Shown: one piece after another, positions 41,672 through 50,416 of the stretch
Position numbering within the stretch: position 1 is the first letter of the stretch
How the letters are laid out: each line of letters begins with the position of its first letter
Source of the DNA: Alistipes excrementigallinarum
GTDB lineage: Bacteria; Bacteroidota; Bacteroidia; Bacteroidales; Rikenellaceae
NCBI GenBank assembly: GCA_019112825.1
Contig: DXIP01000009.1
Location: forward strand, 1-64,000
DNA: 64,000 bases
Reading direction: 5' to 3'
The notes under the pieces: generated by a model
The model's database searches: none
The model's input: the letters and a program-made list of their open reading frames with translations, nothing else
Told to the model about the DNA's origin: nothing
Translations under genes and position numbers: made by a program

Positions 41672-43276
41672 CTAAACCATATCGTCGCCCGCCTTGGCGT
41701 AGCGTACGCGGATGGTCTTGTGGAAGGGAATGAAGCGCGAGATGACGGCAATGACCAGCGAAACGACGAAGAGCCACCCCAGAATCTCCTTCAGTGCCAG
41801 CAGCAGGGCCTGTTGCTGGAGGATGGAGTTGAGCGACGTGACGGCCATCTGCGCCGCCTCCGAATAGCCGTGTCCCTGTGCCATGTAGGAGCTGAGCGCC
41901 TGGTTGTAGCGCGCGGCGGCCAGTGGGTCGACCAGCGAGAAGTTCTCCGAGAGCGTATGCACGTAGTGCTGCTGCAGTCGGTAGAGCAGGTTGCTGTAGA
42001 ACGAGGTGGCCATGACGGGGGCCAGCACCGAACGGAACAGAATCAGGAAGAAGGCGTTCGAGGGGAAGTACTTCGGGTTGAGCTCCTCGACGGCGAAGAG
42101 CGCGAAGGCGATGATGAGCGTCAGCATGCCCAGTCCGCGGATGAAAATCGGGAAGAAGAGCATCTCGTAGGTGCTGTCGGGCGAGATGCCGAAGTAGAGC
42201 ATCCCGAAGAAGAGCGCAAAGCAGGACATGCCCCCGGCGATGAGGAAGCGGAAGCGCCACCGCTGCCAGCGGAACCACCAGAAGCAGATGAAGGCGCCGA
42301 GCGCGTAGCCCGGGAGCAGGTAGATGTAGAGCACGTAGGTGCGTGTGGCGTCGACCTGCAGAATCGAGGTCATGTAGTTGGTCAGCAGCGTGGTCGAGGT
42401 GCTGAAGAACATGACGAGCATCATGTAGAGGTAGCCGACGATGGCCTTGGGCTGGTAGAGGGGCGCCAGATTGACGTAGGGCGTGCGCGAGTGGTACTGC
42501 AGCCAGATGAAGAAGGCGATGAGCATCGGTGCCAGCGCAATGTAGAGGCAGATGCGCGGCGAGGCCATCCAGTCGAGCACCTTGCCGTAGTTGAGCACGT
42601 ACATGAGCATCAGCACGCCCGTCGAGATGACCAGCATCTCGCGGATGTGCAGCTCCTTGAGGGGGACGCTCCGCAGCGGCTTGTCGTTGCGGAAGCAGAT
42701 GGCCACGAAGAGGATGGCCAGCAGCAGCAGCGACATCATGAAGTAGTACATGTACTTCCAGTCGTAGTGGTAGGCCAGCTCGGCGGTGATAATCATCGAG
42801 AGTTGTCCGCCGCCGTAGACCAGCGGATAGAAGTAGGCGTAGAATTCGCTTCGGACGTTGTTGGGGCTGAACATCTTGTGCATCCGGTGGATGCCCCACA
42901 TCATGAGGAAGCCCTTCAGAAAACCGATGAAGAAGCTGCAGACAATCAGTACGTCGGCGCTCTGCGAGCGGGCGCAGAGCCAGCTGAGCAGAAACTGGAG
43001 CGTCAGGTCGACGAGCAGCATGAGCTTCGACGAGATGACCTTCATCACCTTGGGGATAATCGGATAGGCCATCGCCATGCCGGCCGACGTGGCGTAGAAT
43101 CCCATCGTGATATCCTCGCTGTTGGTGCCGAGCGTGCTGGAGACCTCGAGCATCGAGCCGGTGTAGGAGCCGTTGAGCATCGTGACGGGCAGGATGACGG
43201 CGAACATGCTCACCACACCCAGCCAGTCCGGCACCCACTTGCGCACGGGCAGCTCGAGTTCGGCCATCGTCATCAT
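41672..43276 (-). CDS. MFS drug efflux permease, DHA2/EmrB-like
   Basis: The 534-residue protein has about 14 hydrophobic segments, starting with WLGVVSMFAVILPVTMLNGS, and fits the Bacteroidota branch of the EmrB/QacA group. It probably forms a three-part pump with the HlyD-type adaptor and TolC-type channel encoded directly upstream. Its start codon overlaps the end of the hlyD-like gene (ATGATGA), which shows coupling. It is the last gene of the operon, before a bidirectional hairpin. Confidence 0.9.
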   Translation of the reverse strand: MMTMAELELPVRKWVPDWLGVVSMFAVILPVTMLNGSYTGSMLEVSSTLGTNSEDITMGFYATSAGMAMAYPIIPKVMKVISSKLMLLVDLTLQFLLSWLCARSQSADVLIVCSFFIGFLKGFLMMWGIHRMHKMFSPNNVRSEFYAYFYPLVYGGGQLSMIITAELAYHYDWKYMYYFMMSLLLLAILFVAICFRNDKPLRSVPLKELHIREMLVISTGVLMLMYVLNYGKVLDWMASPRICLYIALAPMLIAFFIWLQYHSRTPYVNLAPLYQPKAIVGYLYMMLVMFFSTSTTLLTNYMTSILQVDATRTYVLYIYLLPGYALGAFICFWWFRWQRWRFRFLIAGGMSCFALFFGMLYFGISPDSTYEMLFFPIFIRGLGMLTLIIAFALFAVEELNPKYFPSNAFFLILFRSVLAPVMATSFYSNLLYRLQQHYVHTLSENFSLVDPLAAARYNQALSSYMAQGHGYSEAAQMAVTSLNSILQQQALLLALKEILGWLFVVSLVIAVISRFIPFHKTIRVRYAKAGDDMV

Positions 43277-44340
43277 CGGCGCAGCGCTTCGGTTTCAACC
43301 ATCATGCCGGCCCGCAGCAGAGCCATCTCCTCGTCGGTAACTCCTTCGAATTCAATCCGCACGGGGATACGCTGCTGCACCTTCACGAAGTTTCCGGCCG
43401 AGTTGTCGGTCGGCACGAGCGAGTATTTCGAGCCGGTGGCCTCCGAGATGGCCGTGACGCGTCCGCGGAAACGGCGCCCGGGCAGCGCATCGACCTTGAT
43501 GATGACCTCCTGCCCGATGAAAATGTGGGCGATTTGCGTCTCCTTGTAGTTGGCCGTCACCCACTTGTCCTTGCTGCGGACCAGATAGGAGATGGTCTGT
43601 CCCGACTGTACATACTGCCCCGGTTCGAGCGTGCGGCGACCGATGTAGCCGTCGTAGGGGGCCGCCAGCACCGTGTAGGAGAGGTTCAGACGGGCGATGT
43701 CGAGGCTGGCCTCGCAGCGGAGGATGTTGGCCTCGGCGCCGATGGTACGCTTGCTGGCCTCGGTATATTGCGATACGGCGGCGTTCTTCTGGGCCACCAG
43801 CGCGTCGTAACGGGCCTTAGCGGCGTCGTAGGCCGCCTTGGCTTGCTCGTACTGCTGGCGGGGTACCGACTCGTCGCGCATGAGCCGCTCGAAGCGGTGG
43901 TAATCCTGCTCCAGCTGCCAGAGCTTGGCCTTGGCCTCGGCGATGTTGGCCTCCTGCACGGCGACGTTCGTGTGCGAGGTCTCGACCCCCGAGTGGATGA
44001 CATCCTGCGTGCCGTGGGCGTCGAGCAGCGCCGCCTCGGCCTCCTTGACCTTGATGATGTACTCGCGGTTGTCGAGCACGAGCAGCGTGTCCCCCTTGTG
44101 GACATATTGATGCTCGCGGAAGCGCACCTCCTGGATGTAGCCCGACACGCGGATGTTGATGGGGGCCACATACTGGTCGACGAAGGCGTCGTTGGTTATC
44201 TCGTAGTTGATGTGGCGGCGGAAGTAGTTGAACGTGAACCAGAGTCCCGAGCCTGCCAGAAGGATGCAAATCAGATTCAGTACGATGTTGCGGAGCCGGT
44301 GTTTGCGGAGTTTCCGTCGTTTTTCATGCCATTCGTTCAT
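43273..44340 (-). CDS. HlyD/EmrA family membrane fusion protein
   Basis: The 355-residue adaptor has one N-terminal membrane helix (RNIVLNLICILLAGSGLWFTF, about 17-37), a lipoyl-like half (INIRVSGYIQEVRF and GDTLLVLDNREY), a long coiled-coil hairpin (about 95-210) and the second lipoyl half (APYDGYIGRRTLEPGQYV). The C-terminal beta-barrel follows. It joins the MFS permease to the TolC channel across the periplasm. It begins 15 bases after the tolC-like gene ends. Confidence 0.93.
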   Translation of the reverse strand: MNEWHEKRRKLRKHRLRNIVLNLICILLAGSGLWFTFNYFRRHINYEITNDAFVDQYVAPINIRVSGYIQEVRFREHQYVHKGDTLLVLDNREYIIKVKEAEAALLDAHGTQDVIHSGVETSHTNVAVQEANIAEAKAKLWQLEQDYHRFERLMRDESVPRQQYEQAKAAYDAAKARYDALVAQKNAAVSQYTEASKRTIGAEANILRCEASLDIARLNLSYTVLAAPYDGYIGRRTLEPGQYVQSGQTISYLVRSKDKWVTANYKETQIAHIFIGQEVIIKVDALPGRRFRGRVTAISEATGSKYSLVPTDNSAGNFVKVQQRIPVRIEFEGVTDEEMALLRAGMMVETEALRR

Positions 44341-44355
44341 GTTCCTTGCGTGTTG

Positions 44356-45759
44356 TCAGAGCCGGCCGCAGGCCTTCTGGAGTTGATAATAGGTATAGAT
44401 GACGCGCGTGCGGGCCGCCGTGAGCTGCAGCTCGACGTTGAGCCGCACGCTGTTGGCGTCGAGCAGGTCGGTCAGAATCGCCAGCTGGTTGAGGTAGCGG
44501 TTCTGCATGATGCGGTAGTTCTCCTGGGCCTGTCGGACCGAGAGCTTGAGTGCCTCGACCTGCTGACGCGCCTCCTGGTGCCGCAGGAAGGCGGTGCGCA
44601 CGCGCACGCGGATGCGCTGCATCTCCTGCTCCTCGGCGTTGCGGCGCAGCGAGACCGCAATGCGGCTTTCGCGCACCTTGTAGCGGTTCTTGTAGAGCGC
44701 GAAGAGCGGCACGGAAATCTGCAGTCCGACGTTCCAGTTGTTGTTGTAGAGGTCCTCGAGCGTGCGGGCGATGGGTCGGGCCAGCGTGTTGGAGGCGTAG
44801 AGCGAGAGTGTCGGAAGCGAGGCCGAGCGGGTCAGCCGCACGTCGTTCTGCGCCAGTTCGGTCTGCATGCGCAGCTGACGCATCGTGGGGTCGTTGGCAT
44901 AGGCCTCGGCGATGTAGCTTTCGTAGCTCTCCATCTCCAGCCGGCTGTAGAGCAGCGTCGAGTCGGGACGCAGCAGCAGCGTCTCCTCCAGCCCGAGCAG
45001 GATGTCGAGCTGCTGCGAGGCCAGCTCGATGCTGTTCTGCGTCTCGCGGAGCGAGAGGCGGTCGTTGGTCAGCTGCATCTCGCTGCGCAGCACGTCGTTG
45101 TTGGTGATGAGCCCCTCCTCCTTCATCCGGCGGATGTCGCGCAGGCGGAGCTCCGACTCCTCGATGTTGCGCGTGAGTACCTCCTGCTCGCGGTAGAGCG
45201 TGAAGAGCTGCAGATACTGGTCGAGCAGGCTCAGCTTCACCTCGGCGCGGTCCCCCGAGGTGCGGAGCACGGCAAGACGCTTCTCAAGGTCAGCCTTGCG
45301 GATGGTGTAGCGGATGCGTCCGCCCTGGTAGAGCGGCTGGGCGAAGTCCACCACATAGTTCTGCGACCAGTCGGGCGAGTCGGGACGGTAGGCCCCCGTG
45401 AGCCCGTGCCGGAAGACGACGGGCTGGCCGACGAAGCCCCCCTTGAGTCCCACCTGCAGGTCTGGATAGCGCTCGGTGCGGGCCGTGCGTTCGCGCTCGC
45501 CGGCCGCCAGCTCCTCCATGGCATCGGCCTGAAGCTGAAGGCTGTGGAGGACACCCTGCTCGAAGAGCTGCTCGACACTCAGAAAGAGCGAGTCGCGATG
45601 CGCGAGGGCCGCAGTGTCCGCCATGGCCGCCGCGACGGCGCGGTCGTATTCCGTTGCGGCATCCGCGGCCGGCTGCGGAAACGGCTCCTGGGCCCGGCAC
45701 GCAAGGCCTGACGACAGCAGTGCCGCGAGGATGATTGCTGAGTTGAGTGTTTTACGCAT
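44356..45759 (-). CDS. TolC family outer-membrane efflux protein
   Basis: The 467-residue protein has a signal peptide (MRKTLNSAIILAALLSSGL) followed by two long helical repeats typical of TolC channels; VDFAQPLYQGGRIRYTIRKA (about 130-149) and IMQNRYLNQLAILTDLLDAN (about 425-444) are the matching repeat ends. The start at 45759 lies inside the end of the marR gene (8-bp overlap); reading further upstream gives no sensible protein. Confidence 0.92.
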   Translation of the reverse strand: MRKTLNSAIILAALLSSGLACRAQEPFPQPAADAATEYDRAVAAAMADTAALAHRDSLFLSVEQLFEQGVLHSLQLQADAMEELAAGERERTARTERYPDLQVGLKGGFVGQPVVFRHGLTGAYRPDSPDWSQNYVVDFAQPLYQGGRIRYTIRKADLEKRLAVLRTSGDRAEVKLSLLDQYLQLFTLYREQEVLTRNIEESELRLRDIRRMKEEGLITNNDVLRSEMQLTNDRLSLRETQNSIELASQQLDILLGLEETLLLRPDSTLLYSRLEMESYESYIAEAYANDPTMRQLRMQTELAQNDVRLTRSASLPTLSLYASNTLARPIARTLEDLYNNNWNVGLQISVPLFALYKNRYKVRESRIAVSLRRNAEEQEMQRIRVRVRTAFLRHQEARQQVEALKLSVRQAQENYRIMQNRYLNQLAILTDLLDANSVRLNVELQLTAARTRVIYTYYQLQKACGRL

Positions 45760-46195
45760 TTTCCAGTCTGTTGTGTATCTCTTCCAACTCTTCGGAGAGC
45801 GTACGGATGCGTTCCGGTCCGATGATTTGCTCCGCCTGGTTGTAGACGTCGTCGAGAATCGGAAGGAGCCGCTGCCAGAGAGCCTCGCCTGCGGGGGTGA
45901 GGTATACCAGCTTGTTGCGGCGGTCCGACGCATCCTCGCGGCGGCAGACGTAGCCCTTGCGCTCGAGGTTGCTGAGCAGATTGCTCAGACTCGCCTTGTC
46001 CTTGATGATTCGCTCGGCGAGCGTCTGCTGAGCGATGCCCTGGTCGCGCCACAGGCAGCTGAGCACCTGCAGCATCTCGAAGGTGATGCCGATGCCGTGC
46101 TCTTTCAACGTGCGCTGAATGTAGCGGCGGAATGCCATGCGGGCACGTACGATGAGCAGTTGTAGATTCCGGAAATCGGAGCCTGGCCTGTTCAT
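45752..46195 (-). CDS. MarR family transcriptional regulator of the efflux operon
   Basis: The 147-residue protein has the MarR winged helix: FEMLQVLSCLWRDQGIAQQTLAERI, then KASLSNLLSNLERKGYVCRRE and the wing DRRNKLVYLTPAGE. It is the first gene of the operon, overlapping the next by eight bases. A 29-bp inverted-repeat operator covers the -33 element of its promoter, so it likely represses itself and the pump genes until a ligand binds. Confidence 0.93.
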   Translation of the reverse strand: MNRPGSDFRNLQLLIVRARMAFRRYIQRTLKEHGIGITFEMLQVLSCLWRDQGIAQQTLAERIIKDKASLSNLLSNLERKGYVCRREDASDRRNKLVYLTPAGEALWQRLLPILDDVYNQAEQIIGPERIRTLSEELEEIHNRLENA

Positions 46196-46216
46196 GGAGA
46201 AGAGTGTTTGCGGCTG

Positions 46217-46224
46217 CAAAGATA
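46217..46224 (-). promoter_or_regulatory. Promoter -7 element of the efflux operon
   Basis: Plus-strand CAAAGATA (TATCTTTG on the minus strand), with TTTG of the operator palindrome 20 bases upstream as -33 element. Confidence 0.7.
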
Positions 46225-46235
46225 GCAAATCGCCT

Positions 46236-46264
46236 GCAAATGGTCAAATATTTGACTAATTTGC
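46236..46264 (-). promoter_or_regulatory. Palindromic operator of the efflux operon
   Basis: Perfect 14-bp palindrome GTCAAATATTTGAC (46243-46256), flanked by GCAAAT (46236-46241) and its inverse ATTTGC (46259-46264). It covers the -33 element, a standard place for MarR-type repression. Confidence 0.65.
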
Positions 46265-46537
46265 GCCCCTCGGGGCTCATAGCGAGACCTTTGCGGCGAG
46301 TGTCTGCCTCTTGCCGGGTCCTCTTGCCGGCCCGTTTGCTGATAAAATTGCCCTGCGGGCCCTTTCTGCTGCATGCTGTCGCCCTTTTCCCGCTTTGCGC
46401 CGTGCAATAAAAGGGGGCTTTTCCCCGTTATAACAGCAGATGCGGCCGGGGTGCCCTACCCCTTCGGCGGGACTTTTTTCCGTAAGGCGGCCGCATGACG
46501 TCTGGTGTTGCATGAAATGTGTAGAATGATGTTTAAA

Positions 46538-47131
46538 ATGAAACGTAGAAAAATGTTGTTGGCATTGATTCTGATGCTGGCATTGAGCTTCGGCGCGACG
46601 TCGAGCGCACGCGCCGAATCGCCGGCACCGCAGCAGGAGGAGTTGACGCGGGCCCAGAAGCGCAAGGTCCGCAAGCAGCTCGAAGCGATTCAGGATTCGG
46701 TCGACTATGCCCAAGCCGTGCAGGCGCTCAACGACCGGAACTTCATACTGGCGGCCGACCAGCTGGTCTTCAAACGGGGCGGAACGGCCTTCGTCACCAA
46801 TACGACGAACTTTGTCTCGCTCACGAACAACGATGAGGCCGTCGTACAGATTGCCCCCTTCAACAGCGGCGGTCCGAACGGTGTGGGGGGCATCACGGTC
46901 GAGGGCAAGGCTTCGAGCGTGAAAATCGAGAAGGACCGGCAGGGGACGACGCTCTTCACGATGACCGTGACGGGAGTCGGCATCTCGGCCATGGTGACCA
47001 TCTCGCTGCCCGAGGGGACGAACCGCGCCTCGCTGCTTGTCGAGTCCATCTACCGCTCGCAGCGGATTACGCTCAACGGGCGGCTGGTCCCCTATGACCG
47101 GCGTCAGGTAGTTCAGGGCGCGTCGCTCTGA
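46538..47131 (+). CDS. DUF4251 domain-containing secreted protein
   Basis: The 197-residue protein has a signal peptide (MKRRKMLLALILMLALSFG). The mature part starts with a helical region rich in K/R/E/Q (about 30-60) and continues as a beta-rich DUF4251-like domain (FILAADQLVFKRG, VQIAPFNSGGPNGVGGITVEG, ITLNGRLVPY). ATG 46538 is chosen because earlier starts hide the signal. Another DUF4251 member is at 57454-57996. The family is common in Bacteroidota; function is unknown. Confidence 0.8.
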   Translation: MKRRKMLLALILMLALSFGATSSARAESPAPQQEELTRAQKRKVRKQLEAIQDSVDYAQAVQALNDRNFILAADQLVFKRGGTAFVTNTTNFVSLTNNDEAVVQIAPFNSGGPNGVGGITVEGKASSVKIEKDRQGTTLFTMTVTGVGISAMVTISLPEGTNRASLLVESIYRSQRITLNGRLVPYDRRQVVQGASL

Positions 47132-47191
47132 TGCGCGGCGGAGCGGTTGCGTGACGCGGTCCGCTGTTTAATGTTTGATAAGATGAATTTG

Positions 47192-47223
47192 CTCCCGGCT
47201 GCATCGAGCGGCCGGGATTTTTT
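47192..47223 (+). terminator. Terminator of the DUF4251 gene
   Basis: TCCCGGC (47193-47199) pairs with GCCGGGA (47211-47217), followed by TTTTTT. Confidence 0.8.
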
Positions 47224-47295
47224 ATGGTATTTTCTACTCAGATTGTCCGCCCTCTTTGAAAAAAGGCCCTAAAAAACCGTCCCCCCCCACATGAA

Positions 47296-47335
47296 AATAT
47301 TTTCCACTAGAAAATTTGTCCGATAGGAAAATATT
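47296..47335 (+). promoter_or_regulatory. Candidate operator of the second MarR regulator, own promoter
   Basis: AATATTTTCC (47296-47305) and GGAAAATATT (47326-47335) are perfect inverted repeats. Inside lies a shorter one, TTTTC-N5-GAAAA (47300-47314). The -33 TTTG (47315-47318) is enclosed. A related site (AATATTTTCCAGTAAGAAAT) lies before the next gene. Confidence 0.6.
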
Positions 47336-47337
47336 AT

Positions 47338-47345
47338 TACCTTTG
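47338..47345 (+). promoter_or_regulatory. Promoter -7 element (TACCTTTG) of the second marR gene
   Basis: TACCTTTG fits TAnnTTTG, with TTTG at 47315-47318 as -33 element 19 bases upstream. Confidence 0.65.
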
Positions 47346-47366
47346 CTTCCGAATTGATTTGGGATT

Positions 47367-47732
47367 ATGGAACGGATTTGTGTTATCAAGGATATTTATA
47401 AGGCGTTGTACCGCTTCGAGCGCGATTTTGCCGACGAGCACGGCATCACCATCAACGAGGCGATGGTGCTCTGCGCCCTCAGGGAGGGAGAGACCCGCAC
47501 GGCTGGTGCGCTGAGCGAGTATGTCGGTCTCTCCAATTCGCGGGTTTCGAAGGTCATCACGGCGGTCGAGAACAAGGGCTACGTGCGGCGGGAAATCGCT
47601 CCGCACGACAAGCGGCAGATGGTCTTCTCGCTCACCGATGAGGGGCGTGCCAAGATTGAGGGGACGATGGCCTCGGGTCTTCCCTGCAAGGCGCTCTTCG
47701 ATGCCCTCAGGCGTTCGATGGAGCAGGCCTGA
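47367..47732 (+). CDS. MarR family transcriptional regulator of the CoA-disulfide reductase fusion gene
   Basis: This short 121-residue MarR protein contains ITINEAMVLCALREG, TAGALSEYVGLSNSRVSKVI (recognition helix), AVENKGYVRREIAPHDKRQM (wing). Cysteines are at about residues 5, 36 and 108, so redox sensing by thiol chemistry is possible but unproven. The same operator-like sequence occurs upstream of this gene and of the next, 78 bases downstream, which codes for a sulfur-transfer fusion enzyme. Confidence 0.9.
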   Translation: MERICVIKDIYKALYRFERDFADEHGITINEAMVLCALREGETRTAGALSEYVGLSNSRVSKVITAVENKGYVRREIAPHDKRQMVFSLTDEGRAKIEGTMASGLPCKALFDALRRSMEQA

Positions 47733-47750
47733 GACGCTCTTTTTTACCCG

Positions 47751-47770
47751 AATATTTTCCAGTAAGAAAT
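47751..47770 (+). promoter_or_regulatory. Operator-like site before the fusion gene
   Basis: AATATTTTCCAGTAAGAAAT shares the TATTTTCCAnTA-GAAA layout with the site before the marR gene (15 of the first 19 positions by eye). A weak -7-like TATATTGT follows at 47774-47781. Confidence 0.55.
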
Positions 47771-47810
47771 ATGTATATTGTCAAATAAACAACAAAAAAC
47801 GAAGACCAAC

Positions 47811-50330
47811 ATGAATTATCTGATTGTCGGGGGCGTGGCGGGCGGAGCCACCGTTGCGGCCCGTTTGCGCCGAATGGACGAGCATGCGAACATCGTGCTT
47901 TTCGAGCGGGGGAAGTATGTCTCCTATGCCAACTGCGGACTGCCCTACTACATCGGCGGAACGATTGCCGACCGCAACAAACTCTTCGTGCAGAGCGTCG
48001 AGGGGTTCACCCGACGCTTCCGCATCGACATCCGCACCGAGCAGGAGGTGGTGCGCATCGACCGTGAAAAGCGGCTGGTCGAGGTGCGGCGCCTGGCCAC
48101 GGGCGAACTCTATACGGAGCCCTACGACAAGCTGGTGCTCTCGGTAGGTGCCGAACCGCTGCGTCCGCCCATCGAGGGCATCGACGACCGGCGCATCTTC
48201 ACGCTGCGCAGCGTGCCCGACACGGATGCCATCAAGGGGTATCTGCTTCGCGAGCGGCCCCGGCGTGCGGTGGTGGTCGGCGGCGGGTTCATCGGTCTTG
48301 AGATGGCCGAGAACCTCCACGAGGCGGGTCTTCATGTCGATGTGGTCGAGATGGCGCCGCAGGTGATGGCTCCGCTCGACTTCTCGATGGCGGCCATCGT
48401 CCACCGTCACCTCCAGGACAAGGGCGTGGGCCTTCGTCTGAGTGAAGGGGTGGTCCGCTTCGAGGATGCGGGGGCCGCCGTTGCGGTGCACCTTCAGAGC
48501 GGTGCCCGCATCGAGGCCGACATGGTGCTGCTGAGCATCGGCGTACGGCCCGAGAACCGGCTGGCCCGCGAGGCGGGACTCCGGCTCGGCGCCCGCGGCG
48601 GCATCGTCGTCGACGACCGCATGCGGAGCTCCGACCCCGATATCTATGCGCTGGGCGACGTGGTCGAGGTGCTCAACCCCGTGACGGGACGTCCGACGAT
48701 GATTCCGTTGGCCGGCCCGGCCAACAAGCAGGGCCGCATCGTGGCCGACAACATCGTCTTCGGCGACAAGAGCACCTACTCCGGCTCCATCGGCACCTCG
48801 ATTGCCAAGGTCTTCGACCTGACGGTGGCCACGGCCGGCATGAATGCCCGCCAGCTGCAGCGCGAGGGCATCCCCTACTGCTCCTCCTATACTCACTCCT
48901 CGTCGCACGCCGGCTACTACCCCGGTGCCGTGCCGATGAGCATCAAGGTGGTCTTTGCCCCCGACAGCGGGCGGCTGCTGGGCGTGCAGATTGTCGGTTA
49001 CGGCGGTGTGGACAAGCGGATTGAGATGGCTGCCCAGGTCATCCAGCGGGGCGGCACGGTCTACGACCTCACCGAGCTCGAACACGCCTATGCACCCCCC
49101 TACTCCTCGGCCAAGGACCCCATCAACATGGCCGGCTACGTGGCCGAGAACATCCTCACGGGCAAGTGCCGCACGCTCCACTGGCGCGAGGTGGCCGGGC
49201 TTCCGGAAGAGACCGTGCGCATCGACGTGCGGACGCGGGCCGAATACGAGCTGGGCTCCATCCCGGGCTTTGTCAACATTCCGCTTGACGAGCTGCGCGA
49301 GCACCTCGACGAACTGCCCCGCAACCGGCCTCTGGTCGTCACCTGCGCCGTCGGCCTGCGCGGCTATCTGGCCTCGCGCATCCTCACGCAGCATGGATTC
49401 GACGACGTGCGCAACCTCTCGGGCGGTTACCGGACCTGGCTCGCCGCCACGGCGCCCCTCACCCCTCCCAACGGCGGCGGTGAACAGGGCACGTCGGCCC
49501 GGCGTGCGGCCGAAGCGGCTCCGGTCTCGGAGGATGGCTCGGTGGGCAGTGAGGCTCCGGCAACCTCCGCAGCGTGCGGCTGCGGCGAGGTGGTTGAGGT
49601 CGACGCCTGCGGGCTGATGTGCCCCGGGCCCGTCATGCAGCTCAAGCGCTGCTATGAGGGTTTGTCGGTCGGCGGACGGCTGCGGATTCGCGCCACCGAC
49701 CAGGCCTTTGCCCGCGACGTCGTTTCGTGGTGCCGGATGACCGGGGCCCGGCTCGAAGGGGTCGAGCAGCACGGAGGCATCGTCGAGGCGACGGTGAGCA
49801 AGGGCGAGGCTGCGGCCGCTCCGGCATGCTGCGGCGCCTCCCCCTCACCCTCCGGTGCGGCTGACGGCAAGACGCTGATTGTCTTCAGCGACGATTTGGA
49901 CCGGGCGCTGGCCTCCTTCGTGATAGCCAACGGGGCCGCGGCGGCCGGCAAGCATGTGACGATGTTTTTCACCTTCTGGGGACTGAACATCATCAAGAAG
50001 CAGCAGAAGCCCTCGGTGGCCAAGGACCTCTTCGGCCGCATGTTCGGATGGATGATGCCTTCGGACAGCCGTCGGCTGAGCCTCTCGAAGATGAACTTCT
50101 TCGGACTGGGCAGCCGGATGATGCGCCACGTCATGCGGACGAAGCGCATCGACAGCCTCGAGCAGATGATGCGTCAGGCGGCCGATAACGGTGTGGAGAT
50201 GATTGCCTGCACGATGAGCATGGACGTGATGGGCATCCGCCGCGAGGAGCTGCTCGACAACGTCACGCTGGGCGGCGTGGCCGCCTACCTCGAGCAGGCC
50301 GAGCAGGCGAACGTCAACCTCTTTATCTGA
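47811..50330 (+). CDS. CoA-disulfide reductase-rhodanese-TusA-DsrE fusion protein
   Basis: The 839-residue cytoplasmic protein joins four sulfur-handling domains. Residues 1-445 are an FAD/NAD(P)H disulfide reductase with the Rossmann start IVGGVAGGATVAARLRRM and the single redox cysteine Cys42 in SYANCGLPYYIGG, as in CoA-disulfide and polysulfide reductases. A rhodanese domain follows (about 460-545, Cys512 in CAVGLRG), then a linker, a TusA domain (about 595-670, Cys604 in CGLMCPGP) and a DsrE-like domain (about 685-839, Cys800 in IACTMSMDVMG). All key cysteines are present, so persulfide could pass between domains. The ATG at 47811 gives the usual start. The adjacent MarR regulator and shared operator suggest control by reactive sulfur or peroxide. 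Confidence 0.92.
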   Translation: MNYLIVGGVAGGATVAARLRRMDEHANIVLFERGKYVSYANCGLPYYIGGTIADRNKLFVQSVEGFTRRFRIDIRTEQEVVRIDREKRLVEVRRLATGELYTEPYDKLVLSVGAEPLRPPIEGIDDRRIFTLRSVPDTDAIKGYLLRERPRRAVVVGGGFIGLEMAENLHEAGLHVDVVEMAPQVMAPLDFSMAAIVHRHLQDKGVGLRLSEGVVRFEDAGAAVAVHLQSGARIEADMVLLSIGVRPENRLAREAGLRLGARGGIVVDDRMRSSDPDIYALGDVVEVLNPVTGRPTMIPLAGPANKQGRIVADNIVFGDKSTYSGSIGTSIAKVFDLTVATAGMNARQLQREGIPYCSSYTHSSSHAGYYPGAVPMSIKVVFAPDSGRLLGVQIVGYGGVDKRIEMAAQVIQRGGTVYDLTELEHAYAPPYSSAKDPINMAGYVAENILTGKCRTLHWREVAGLPEETVRIDVRTRAEYELGSIPGFVNIPLDELREHLDELPRNRPLVVTCAVGLRGYLASRILTQHGFDDVRNLSGGYRTWLAATAPLTPPNGGGEQGTSARRAAEAAPVSEDGSVGSEAPATSAACGCGEVVEVDACGLMCPGPVMQLKRCYEGLSVGGRLRIRATDQAFARDVVSWCRMTGARLEGVEQHGGIVEATVSKGEAAAAPACCGASPSPSGAADGKTLIVFSDDLDRALASFVIANGAAAAGKHVTMFFTFWGLNIIKKQQKPSVAKDLFGRMFGWMMPSDSRRLSLSKMNFFGLGSRMMRHVMRTKRIDSLEQMMRQAADNGVEMIACTMSMDVMGIRREELLDNVTLGGVAAYLEQAEQANVNLFI

Positions 50331-50364
50331 CGTTCGGGAGCGGTGCCTGCCGCCGTGCATGAAA

Positions 50365-50394
50365 AGAGGGCTTCCCCGGTCGGGGAAGCCCTCT
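50365..50394. terminator. Bidirectional terminator between the fusion gene and ald
   Basis: A 13-bp perfect stem (50365-50377 with 50382-50394) and 4-base loop lie between convergent genes. The plus strand continues CTGTGTTTGG; the minus strand continues TTTTCATG. Confidence 0.85.
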
Positions 50395-50416
50395 CTGTGT
50401 TTGGTGTGCAGAGGCT

